14,489 nt of DNA from Caldifarciminota bacterium UBA2202 (GTDB taxonomy: Bacteria > Hydrothermota > 32-111): assembly GCA_002327905.1 (NCBI GenBank), contig DCUY01000117.1, positions 1 to 14,489 on the forward strand, written 5' to 3'. Position 1 is the first letter of the stretch; the number at the start of each line of letters is the position of its first letter. The notes beneath the pieces were generated by a model. The model made no database searches. It was not told where the DNA came from and saw only the letters and a program-made list of their open reading frames with translations. Of the stretch, positions 1 through 6,476 are shown piece by piece. Position numbers and translations under genes: made by a program.

Positions 1-989
1 TTCACATCTCCCGCTGTTGAAACGCTTGTACCAAATCCTGCATTGGACTGATTGCATTGTCCTGTCCAATCTGCAGTCAACGGCAACCCTTCTGCAGAAC
101 CAAAATATACGAAGATCTTTCCCTCATCCGTTTCTCCGTCATCAAAACAGTCTGCTCCAATTATCATATCGCTGTATCCGTCTCCGTTTACATCACCCGC
201 AGATGCGACACTGATTCCATAAAAGGCATTCGTTTGATTTGATTCTCCAATCCATTCTGGTGATACAGAAATTGGGTCAATTGTTATCGGATATACTGCA
301 TCCATATCATTTACTCTGATTTCAAAACCGCCTTCCGATTTGTTGAATTCTGCATGCAATTCTCTTCCATTACTGTCATATACAACTAAATCCTTGTAGT
401 CCATAATTCGCAAAGACTCTTTTGTGAAAAGCACTTTGTCATTAACAACTTTATAATCAGCATTTCCACTGACATTAAATACAAGCGTGAAATATCCGGT
501 TTCTCCGACTCTGTCTTTAACCACAAAATTCTGCCTCATACCGCTAATATCATTTTTATATTCTATATTTATGTCTTTCCCGCTTATCGTCAATCCAGAA
601 CCATTTGATATCATCTTTCCGCCTTTATAAATATTCTTCTTCTCTCGTCCGTAGCTCTCCAATCTTATTCCAATGTTCCACCCAGCGGCTGTATTCCTTG
701 ATTCAGCTTCAAAACCTGTTTTATCATAGTAAAATCTCAAGCCATTGGATCTGTTTGGTGATTGGTAAATGTCCTTATGTTCAGTTTTGGAAATACGATA
801 TTCCATCTCTTCCAAGTATTTCAATGCTGTTGATTGCCATGAATTAATCTCGCTATATGACTTTATTGTTTTCAGCATATTCTTTTCAAAACAATGATCA
901 TTTACAAAAAAAATCGAAAATATCAAAAAACTAAAACAAAATATCCATTTAGAAATATTTTTTTTAAAATCACTTAAAAGCAATTTCAT
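1..989 (-). CDS. FG-GAP repeat secreted protein (5' part, runs off left edge)
   Basis: The minus frame is open from an ATG at 989 to the window edge (329 codons, no stop), so this is the N-terminal part of a longer protein. Residues 1-30 form a basic N-terminus followed by a hydrophobic run rich in Phe/Ile, consistent with a signal peptide or anchor. Residues 80-240 hold a beta-rich domain ending in YPITIDP, an arrangement I associate with large secreted FG-GAP proteins. From about residue 255 comes the first FG-GAP repeat with the calcium-loop pattern DVNGDGYSD (266-274) followed by IIGA, and a second repeat begins at 319 and is cut at GDV. Such repeats fold as beta-propeller blades, as in integrin alpha chains, and usually lie outside the cell. 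No good Shine-Dalgarno precedes the ATG. The C-terminus, where a sorting signal might sit, is outside the window. The fold is well supported; the function is unknown. Confidence 0.88.
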   Translation of the reverse strand, partial: MKLLLSDFKKNISKWIFCFSFLIFSIFFVNDHCFEKNMLKTIKSYSEINSWQSTALKYLEEMEYRISKTEHKDIYQSPNRSNGLRFYYDKTGFEAESRNTAAGWNIGIRLESYGREKKNIYKGGKMISNGSGLTISGKDINIEYKNDISGMRQNFVVKDRVGETGYFTLVFNVSGNADYKVVNDKVLFTKESLRIMDYKDLVVYDSNGRELHAEFNKSEGGFEIRVNDMDAVYPITIDPISVSPEWIGESNQTNAFYGISVASAGDVNGDGYSDMIIGADCFDDGETDEGKIFVYFGSAEGLPLTADWTGQCNQSNAGFGTSVSTAGDV

Positions 990-1204
990 ATACAACCATA
1001 TTTTTAATTTTTTATAGAATACTTGATTCTTATCAATGATTCTAATGATATAAATACCGAACTGAAGATTGTTTGTTTTATAAAAATGTAATTGCATCTC
1101 ATTATTTCTTTTATTATTTTTTTATCTTGAAAAATATTTAGCATATAATTTTTTGTCTTCTCTGCCCAACAGCTATTCTTCATCCCAATGCCTCCATCTT
1201 TACG

Positions 1205-1228
1205 GTGGGGACAAACTTTAGTCCCCAC
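1205..1228. repeat. Perfect 8-bp GC-rich inverted repeat (hairpin) in an intergenic gap
   Basis: GTGGGGAC (1205-1212) and GTCCCCAC (1221-1228) are perfect inverted copies around an 8-base AT-rich loop, inside an otherwise AT-rich gap of 283 bp (990-1272) between the lolA-like gene and the FG-GAP gene. No T-run follows on either strand, so it is not a standard intrinsic terminator. It could still act as a transcript end or processing site for the 3429-1273 operon, or be the edge of a dispersed repeat. The rest of the gap shows only AT-rich sequence and no convincing gene. Confidence 0.6.
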
Positions 1229-1272
1229 TCTCTACAGTGTTTAATTTGCGCATAGCCGCTTTAAAGCACAAT

Positions 1273-2028
1273 TTAAAATTTCGGCATCATTCCTTTGAAC
1301 ATATCCTGAACATTCACATCAGATTTAAGTTTTTCAGGATCAAACAGGTCATCCGATAATTCTTTGTTAATCGAAATTGATTTAATCTGCACTTCGCTCA
1401 CAAGATTCTCTTTCTCATAAGTAGAATATTTGCAAGGCATTTTATATCCTTCAATTGTTTTAATGTCGGAATAAATCGTCGTCATCACATTATCATCAAT
1501 TTTGTTTTCGCTCTTCATAGGATAGAGTCCTGATTTATTGAGCCAGTATTTCTCAATCTCCGCTTCTTTTTCTTTCTTTGAGAGTACATAACAATCTGCT
1601 CCGTCAACCTTCTCATCTCCTATGTATTCCATTCCTTCAAGGTCATCCCACCATTGTCCGTCCTTCTGATTCTCATATTTCTCAGCGTCTTTGCCTGTCA
1701 GTTTCTGCTTTCCTATTACTGGAAGAAGAGACCACACATCGGTTCCGTCAAACAGAACTACTGTCTTCATCGGCTCATTTCCCTCTTCCATGGGAATAGA
1801 AATCTCCATTCTGAATTTTGCATTCTTCTTCTGCATTTTGCTTGTGGTTACTATTTTGTCCTTATCATTCATTATGGTGATTGTCTGCTCCATCTCCATG
1901 GTTGTTATCTTCTTGTCTGCGCTTTTATACTCGGCTTTTATTTTATTTAGTATATCAGCAGTTGTCTCGCCGTATGCCATTATCGAGAAGATAAAGACAA
2001 AGACAAGATACAAAGTAATTTTTTTCAT
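1273..2028 (-). CDS. LolA-like outer membrane lipoprotein-sorting family protein
   Basis: A 251-residue protein. Residues 1-20 are a signal peptide (KK, then a hydrophobic core ending MAYG, likely cut before ETTADIL). The mature part is beta-strand rich and follows the pattern of the LolA-like lipoprotein-sorting family: an early helix (ADILNKIKAEYKSADKK), strands around TMEMEQTITIM and SKMQKKNAKFRMEISIP, VLFDGTDVWSLLP near 92-104, and KYWLNKSGLYPMKSE near 160-175, which resembles the 'yW-k--lyP-k-e' strand of this family. Family members are periplasmic and bind acyl chains or lipids; whether this one moves lipoproteins is not shown. A GGAGG site sits 7 bases before the ATG. It is the last gene of a three-gene minus operon, 21 bp after its neighbour. 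The family is fairly sure, the exact role is not. Confidence 0.82.
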   Translation of the reverse strand: MKKITLYLVFVFIFSIMAYGETTADILNKIKAEYKSADKKITTMEMEQTITIMNDKDKIVTTSKMQKKNAKFRMEISIPMEEGNEPMKTVVLFDGTDVWSLLPVIGKQKLTGKDAEKYENQKDGQWWDDLEGMEYIGDEKVDGADCYVLSKKEKEAEIEKYWLNKSGLYPMKSENKIDDNVMTTIYSDIKTIEGYKMPCKYSTYEKENLVSEVQIKSISINKELSDDLFDPEKLKSDVNVQDMFKGMMPKF

Positions 2029-2049
2029 TGTAAACCTCCATTTGTATTT

Positions 2050-2517
2050 TTAATAATATAAGAAAGAATTCATTATAAAAACATAATAAAAAATTAAAAC
2101 ACCCACATTTCCCAAATAACCTATAATCGCATTAATCATATTTTTATTTTTCATGCTTGAATTGTACTGTTTTGAATACCCCATAATATAATCAGCCGAT
2201 TTCCCCATAAGCTTCTCTGCAGGAGGATCATAATTGATTATATACGGCAGAAGAATTCCTATCAGTTGAAGACAGCACCCCGAAAAGCAGAAGAGAACAG
2301 AACCCTGCGCATCTTTCTTAGCATCTGTGATGCCTCTCATATATTCTTCAGAATTCATTGTGTACATGTTCTGGACTTGTTTCTCGTTAGGAATAATTGT
2401 CGAATCTGATGCTATTGAATCCGTCTTCTCTTCTTCATGTGAAAACAGATTATAATCATCAGCCATAACAATTATAGAGGATACTATGATAAGAAATACT
2501 ATAAATTTCTTAAACAT
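2050..2517 (-). CDS. Small membrane protein with PPAEKLMGKS motif, unknown function
   Basis: A 155-residue protein with a strong AAGGAGGA site 4 bases before its ATG. Residues 1-19 are a signal peptide ending VMA, followed by an acidic, Ser/Thr-rich linker (20-55). Then comes EEYMRGITDAKKDA (58-70), a hydrophobic segment (about 73-95, with GCC at 80-82), a conserved-looking patch PPAEKLMGKSADYIMGY (98-114), a Lys/Asn-rich stretch, and a second hydrophobic segment (about 128-150). The order 'DA-K-A, hydrophobic Gly-rich segment, PP-e-LmGKS-eY--gY---Y, second hydrophobic segment' resembles small uncharacterised envelope proteins I have seen in several candidate phyla, but I cannot name a family. 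It is the middle gene of the operon, 9 bp after the beta-barrel-like gene and 21 bp before the LolA-like gene, which suggests an envelope role. The coding call is strong; the function is unknown. Confidence 0.72.
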   Translation of the reverse strand: MFKKFIVFLIIVSSIIVMADDYNLFSHEEEKTDSIASDSTIIPNEKQVQNMYTMNSEEYMRGITDAKKDAQGSVLFCFSGCCLQLIGILLPYIINYDPPAEKLMGKSADYIMGYSKQYNSSMKNKNMINAIIGYLGNVGVLIFYYVFIMNSFLYY

Positions 2518-2526
2518 GGATCCTCC

Positions 2527-3429
2527 TTAAAATACAAGTGAAATGAAGCCATTAAGAGAGGCAGTTACCTCCATTGAATCACTCTTTCTGAAATTGAATT
2601 CAAGCCTCATTTCAGGCTTCAAGCTCACTTTCATTGTGCGGAAGAAAATTCCTCCCACGCTCAAAGATACAACTGGAGCGACATAAGGATCAATATCATC
2701 AAGAAGTTGGTCAAAATAAGCATCATAATAAGAAAAAGGACCCCAAAGAACTCCGGCACCCACATCGCCTCCGAAAAAGAGAGAATTGGATTTTCTGTTT
2801 GCTATTTTATACATTCCTATTTTTATTCCGAGTCCCTGAATTATTGAGAGGGATTTTATTGAGAAGAAAAAATCTGGGTGATAGAATCCGACTCCTAAAC
2901 CGATATATGCGGGAAGGTAATGATAATTTCTATCAGCATTCAACTCAACCGTGCCGAAATGAATACCCACATCGCCTTCCATTTTCAACTTCATCTTCTG
3001 TTCGAAATCCGATACTGTCTCCTCCTCGGCAAGCACATTCGCTACATCCTTTGTCTCATCAATTGTCTCTTTATTGACAAGAGCTTTCACAACCCTTGCG
3101 ATAAAGACATCAATTTTATCGGATTCATTTATTATTTTCTTTACATAATACTCCTTCACATTCCCTTTAAACATTGTTGCAACAAAGTAAGCTCTCGTCT
3201 CCTCAAATTTTATGATTTGGACATGAAGAGTATATTCATGAGGAACAGTGTCTGAGTCCACTGTAATATAATCATAGCTGTTCAATTCCATTTTTAAAAG
3301 CTCCATAATTGCCGGCTTTGTCTTGGAATTGATATTGACCCCTTCAATATCCTTCACAAAAATAGTAGTCTGCTCTGCAAAGAGAGATAATGTAATTATT
3401 GCAGAAAGAATTACTAAAAGTTTTTTCAT
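2527..3429 (-). CDS. Secreted two-part protein: periplasmic domain plus beta-barrel-like C-terminus
   Basis: A 300-residue protein with an AAGGAGGA site 3 bases upstream of the ATG. Residues 1-18 are a signal peptide (KK, LLVILSAIITLSLFA, cut before EQ). Residues 20-130 are an alpha/beta domain (TTIFVKDIEGVNINSKT, LLKMELNSYDYITV, YTLHVQIIKFEE) reminiscent of periplasmic TolB-N/CsgG-like domains that recover variable-copy secreted components; this is only a resemblance. Residues 130-150 are an acidic linker. Residues 150-300 alternate hydrophobic and polar residues with many Gly and aromatic residues (LPAYIGLGVGFYHP, FFGGDVGAGVLWGPFSYY, VSLSVGGIFFRTMKVSLKPEMRLEFNF) and end in Phe (SLNGFISLVF), as expected for an outer-membrane beta-barrel with a terminal beta-signal. 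It heads the minus operon and has a sigma70-like promoter just upstream. The outer-membrane location is inferred and the function is unknown. Confidence 0.75.
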   Translation of the reverse strand: MKKLLVILSAIITLSLFAEQTTIFVKDIEGVNINSKTKPAIMELLKMELNSYDYITVDSDTVPHEYTLHVQIIKFEETRAYFVATMFKGNVKEYYVKKIINESDKIDVFIARVVKALVNKETIDETKDVANVLAEEETVSDFEQKMKLKMEGDVGIHFGTVELNADRNYHYLPAYIGLGVGFYHPDFFFSIKSLSIIQGLGIKIGMYKIANRKSNSLFFGGDVGAGVLWGPFSYYDAYFDQLLDDIDPYVAPVVSLSVGGIFFRTMKVSLKPEMRLEFNFRKSDSMEVTASLNGFISLVF

Positions 3430-3450
3430 GATTCCTCCTTAGTTATTTTA

Positions 3451-3478
3451 ATTTTACCATAATTATTCTTTTTTTCAA
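3451..3478 (-). promoter_or_regulatory. Sigma70-like promoter for the 3429-1273 operon
   Basis: Read on the minus strand, TTGAAA (3473-3478) and TAAAAT (3451-3456) are separated by 16 bp in the short divergent gap in front of the beta-barrel-like gene. The -10 ends about 22 bp before the ATG, leaving a short leader that carries the AAGGAGGA ribosome site at 3433-3440. The AT-rich background makes chance matches possible. Confidence 0.5.
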
Positions 3479-3520
3479 CCCTTTTGAACATTCGGTTGCA
3501 CAATTAAAAACTCTCTCCTC

Positions 3521-3548
3521 TTGAATTATTCTAAAAAACTCATAGAAT
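3521..3548 (+). promoter_or_regulatory. Possible promoter giving a leaderless rlmN transcript
   Basis: TTGAAT (3521-3526) and TAGAAT (3543-3548) lie 16 bp apart on the plus strand, and the -10 ends only 6 bp before the rlmN ATG at 3555. Initiation the usual 6-8 bases after the -10 would start the transcript at or next to the A of the ATG. No Shine-Dalgarno is visible before this start, unlike nearly every other gene here, which fits a leaderless mRNA. A TTGCAC further upstream (3495-3500) is a possible alternative -35. Confidence 0.42.
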
Positions 3549-3554
3549 TGCAGT

Positions 3555-4577
3555 ATGAAAAATAAAATTGATGTTTTCGGGCTCACATACGAAAAACTGG
3601 TAAAAAATCTTCTTGAAAACAATTTTCAAAAATTCAGAGCTCAGCAGATTTTCAAATGGCTTTATGAGAAGAATACATTTGATTTCAATTTAATGACTGA
3701 CATTGCAATACCTGAGAGAATCCATCTTAATGAAATCTTTGATATTTCGCTGAATGACAGAGTTGAAATATTCAACTCAAAAAAAGATTCCAGCTCAAAG
3801 TTTCTGTTTAAATTTAAAGATGAATCTGCAGAGTCGGTTCTTATGCCGGAGAGAGACCGCACGACAGTGTGCCTCTCCTCCCAGACGGGATGCTTCCTTA
3901 AATGCTCCTTCTGCGCCACAGGAAAGAAGAGCGGAAGGAATCTCTCTTCAGGAGAGATAATACGGCAGTTTGTCTATATGGCGCGGGAATCAAAAGAGAG
4001 AATAACCAATGTGGTGTTTATGGGAATGGGAGAGCCGATGCTCAATATGGAGAATGTTCTTGAAGCAGTAAATATTCTTAACTGCGACAAGGGAATAAGA
4101 ATCGGAGCGAGAAAAATCACTATTTCAACAGCAGGAATAATTCCCGGAATCGATGCTCTGACTGAATTTCCGCTTCAGGTAAAACTGGCAGTCTCCCTTA
4201 ACAGCGCAATACAAGCAAAGAGAGAGATTCTTATGCCTATCGCTAAAACTTATGACCTTATCTCTTTAAAAAAAGCCATAAGAAAATATCAGGATGCGAA
4301 AAACAAGAGAATAACTTTCGAATATATACTTATACCCGAGTTCAATGATTTTAGTGAAGATGTAAATGCCATTTTCGATTATGTAAAAGGCATAGACTGT
4401 AAAATAAACATTATTCCCTATAATCCGATTGATTCACAATTCAGAGCTCCGTCAAAAAAAGAGATAAATTCCTTTTTTGAAAGACTCTCGCCTCTTAAAG
4501 ATGCTGTTACAATAAGAGAGAGCAGAGGAAGAGATATAAACGGAGCATGCGGGCAATTGGCTGGAAAACACAAATAA
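3555..4577 (+). CDS. rlmN: 23S rRNA (A2503-C2)/tRNA (A37-C2) methyltransferase RlmN
   Basis: A 340-residue radical-SAM methyltransferase of normal family length, which puts a C2 methyl group on A2503 of 23S rRNA (and A37 of some tRNAs) using two SAM molecules and a methylated cysteine. The sequence shows the 4Fe-4S triad C113-x3-C117-x2-C120 in SSQTGCFLKCSFCATG, the SAM-binding GMGEP at 157-161, ITISTAG at 188-194, and the C-terminal methyl-carrier cysteine C332 in NGACGQLAGK. The N-terminal domain has the typical FRAQQIFKWLYEK (27-39), and Glu99 in MPERDR corresponds to a conserved active-site Glu. The start at 3555 matches the usual RlmN N-terminus, although no Shine-Dalgarno precedes it. 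It is first in a plus-strand group, with the alkaline phosphatase gene 13 bp downstream. Confidence 0.97.
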   Translation: MKNKIDVFGLTYEKLVKNLLENNFQKFRAQQIFKWLYEKNTFDFNLMTDIAIPERIHLNEIFDISLNDRVEIFNSKKDSSSKFLFKFKDESAESVLMPERDRTTVCLSSQTGCFLKCSFCATGKKSGRNLSSGEIIRQFVYMARESKERITNVVFMGMGEPMLNMENVLEAVNILNCDKGIRIGARKITISTAGIIPGIDALTEFPLQVKLAVSLNSAIQAKREILMPIAKTYDLISLKKAIRKYQDAKNKRITFEYILIPEFNDFSEDVNAIFDYVKGIDCKINIIPYNPIDSQFRAPSKKEINSFFERLSPLKDAVTIRESRGRDINGACGQLAGKHK

Positions 4578-4590
4578 AAGAGGAGAATGT

Positions 4591-5814
4591 ATGAAAAATA
4601 TTATTACAATAGTCTTAATTTTACTTTCTATATTAATCTTCTCAGACAATGTTATAGTGATTGTGACTGACGGGATGTCTCTTGATGCGCTTTCAATACA
4701 CAGAAAACTGATTTCCGGTGGTTTTCCTGAGACCCAGTTTGACAGATTCACTGATTTTGCATTGTGCGAGACTACTGCCGACAATACTTATATAACTGAT
4801 TCTGCAGCTGCTGCGACAGCTCTCTTTACCGGATATAAGACAAAGAACGGAGTTTTGGGAATGGACAATACAGCTGAGTACAAAATAAAAGACGGGAAAA
4901 AGATTGAAAACATTTCTGAATACTGCAAAGCCGGCGGATTTTTGTGCGGAATAGTCACAAATACAAGAGTCACTCACGCAACTCCTGCGGGAACATACGC
5001 ACATATTAAAAGCAGAGACAGCGAGTATGATATTGCTGTTCAGCTTGCAGAGAAGGACATTGACCTGATAATGGGCGGCGGAACAAAACAATTTTCAAAA
5101 GATGTCAGATATGACAAGCGCGACCTTTTCAAAGAGATGGAGAAAAAGTCATACACAGTTGCAAAGGATAAGAAAGGATTGAAAAAAATCAATATTAATA
5201 AAAAATTCTTTGGAATATTCACGCCATCTACTATGAATTATGAATATGACAGAGATACTCTGAATGAGCCGAGCTTGTCGGAGATGGGCGAGTATGCTGT
5301 AAAATATCTTGATGCAAAAGCAAAAAAAGAGGGGAAGGAGTTTTTTCTCATGATTGAATCAGGCAGAATAGACCATGCGGCTCATTATCACATGACTAAG
5401 GAATATGCATTCGAACTCTTCGAGCTTGAAAGGCTTGTGGGAAAAATTATAGATTATGCCGAAACAACCAAGACGACAGTGATAATGGTTTCAGACCATG
5501 CGACTGGAAATCCTTCATTCATAGGAACAAAGACAACGGACGGGTTTTCATCCACTGAATCCGTCTTCAGCACGCACAAGTTTGTATATCCTGACAAAGA
5601 ATCCCTTGACTTATTGCTCGGTGAATTTGTAATAGAATGGATTGATGTCTCAAAATACGGAGGAGAATCTGAGGATCCGTCTTATAAAGGCGACCATAGC
5701 GGATCTGATGTGCCGTTTTTCTTATATTCAAAATCATACAACCTGAATAAAAACATTTTCATGAATACTGATATATACACATTGATTAAAAGACAGCTCG
5801 GGAGGAGCGAATGA
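4591..5814 (+). CDS. Alkaline phosphatase, PhoA family
   Basis: A 407-residue phosphomonoesterase. Residues 1-18 are a signal peptide, so it acts outside the cytoplasm. All catalytic elements of the PhoA family are visible: metal ligand D27 (VTDGMS), nucleophile S71 in ITDSAAAATALFTGYKT, T131 in RVTHATPAGTYAH, E256, D261 and H265 in IESGRIDHAAH, D302-H303 in VSDHATG, and H369 in GDHSGSD. Against E. coli PhoA, the position of Asp153 is His129 and that of Lys328 is His262, the His/His pair common in non-enteric and animal enzymes that changes metal and Mg dependence. The enzyme is somewhat shorter than E. coli PhoA (471 residues). A GAGGAG site lies 6 bases before the ATG. It follows rlmN by 13 bp, and its stop overlaps the next start (ATGA). 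The natural substrate is unknown. Confidence 0.95.
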   Translation: MKNIITIVLILLSILIFSDNVIVIVTDGMSLDALSIHRKLISGGFPETQFDRFTDFALCETTADNTYITDSAAAATALFTGYKTKNGVLGMDNTAEYKIKDGKKIENISEYCKAGGFLCGIVTNTRVTHATPAGTYAHIKSRDSEYDIAVQLAEKDIDLIMGGGTKQFSKDVRYDKRDLFKEMEKKSYTVAKDKKGLKKININKKFFGIFTPSTMNYEYDRDTLNEPSLSEMGEYAVKYLDAKAKKEGKEFFLMIESGRIDHAAHYHMTKEYAFELFELERLVGKIIDYAETTKTTVIMVSDHATGNPSFIGTKTTDGFSSTESVFSTHKFVYPDKESLDLLLGEFVIEWIDVSKYGGESEDPSYKGDHSGSDVPFFLYSKSYNLNKNIFMNTDIYTLIKRQLGRSE

Positions 5815-6476
5815 ACCTGTTAAATCAAATAACTGATGTCTCATCCTTCATATTCAATAAGGACTTATCTGAAGGAGCGTCCGGAAATATATCATTCGCA
5901 TTCAGTTTGAAGTCTGCAAAGATATATTCTTCAATAAAGCTTTTAATGCCCTTAAAATCAATAGCAGGTGAATCATACGCAATTACTGCAACAGGAAGCA
6001 GAGTATATGAGCTTGCAGAATCGCCTAAAGAGTGTTTATCATTGGTAAAAGTTTCATCTGACGGTAAGTATCTTCATCTTCTGAACGATTTGAAGCCCTC
6101 TTCAGAGATTCTGTGCCACCTTCTCGCTTATGAAGCAGGGGCTAAAAAGAAGACTATCATAAAAGCGATTATCCATGTCCATCCGAAATACTCTCTCGCA
6201 CTTTCGAACGGCATGACCAAAAAGAATCTCAATTCATTGCTTGACAAAACTCATACTGAATTCAAATATTATTTCCCGAATGGAATAGGATTTGTAAAAC
6301 GCACCGACCCGGGCACTCTTCTTCTTGCAAAAAAGAATGCGGAGGAATCTTCAAAACACAGTGTTGTTGTGTGGGAGAATCACGGAATGATTGCTTCAGG
6401 AAATGATTTTTATGAATGCTATGACAAGCTTGACACTATAGAATCAATTTCAAAAATAGCCGTTCTGTCAAGATAA
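5811..6476 (+). CDS. Class II aldolase/adducin family protein, RhaD-like
   Basis: A 221-residue cytoplasmic protein (no signal peptide) of the zinc-dependent class II aldolase family, which cleaves sugar phosphates such as rhamnulose-1-phosphate or fuculose-1-phosphate to dihydroxyacetone phosphate and lactaldehyde. Visible motifs are GASGNIS (22-28), ITATGSR (58-64), SSEILCHLLAYE (97-108) with catalytic-type Glu99, the zinc ligands His122 and His124 in IIHVHPKY, and His191 in VVVWENHGMIASGNDFYECYD (185-205). The SSE-x3-H and W-NHG arrangement is closer to rhamnulose-1-phosphate aldolase than to L-ribulose-5-phosphate epimerase. At 221 residues it is shorter than E. coli RhaD (274). Its ATG overlaps the phosphatase stop by 4 bp and has GGAGG just upstream, so the two are probably translated together. 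No other rhamnose gene is nearby, so the substrate stays open. Confidence 0.85.
   Translation: MNLLNQITDVSSFIFNKDLSEGASGNISFAFSLKSAKIYSSIKLLMPLKSIAGESYAITATGSRVYELAESPKECLSLVKVSSDGKYLHLLNDLKPSSEILCHLLAYEAGAKKKTIIKAIIHVHPKYSLALSNGMTKKNLNSLLDKTHTEFKYYFPNGIGFVKRTDPGTLLLAKKNAEESSKHSVVVWENHGMIASGNDFYECYDKLDTIESISKIAVLSR

Noticed and set aside
1004..1228. A 74-codon open frame on the minus strand starting at the edge of the hairpin
   Set aside because: No ribosome site, composition switches from a GC-balanced start to random AT-rich residues, and its start lies within the hairpin; more likely non-coding.
1205..1228. An intrinsic terminator for the 3429-1273 operon
   Set aside because: The stem is good, but no T-run follows on either strand.
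1691..2053. A 120-codon plus-strand frame with many hydrophobic residues
   Set aside because: It lies wholly opposite the LolA-like gene, has no ribosome site, and its hydrophobicity comes from reading the complement of charged codons.
2634..3255. Plus-strand frames of 111-147 codons opposite the beta-barrel-like gene
   Set aside because: They are antisense shadows without ribosome sites; the minus gene has a signal peptide, a strong ribosome site and operon context.
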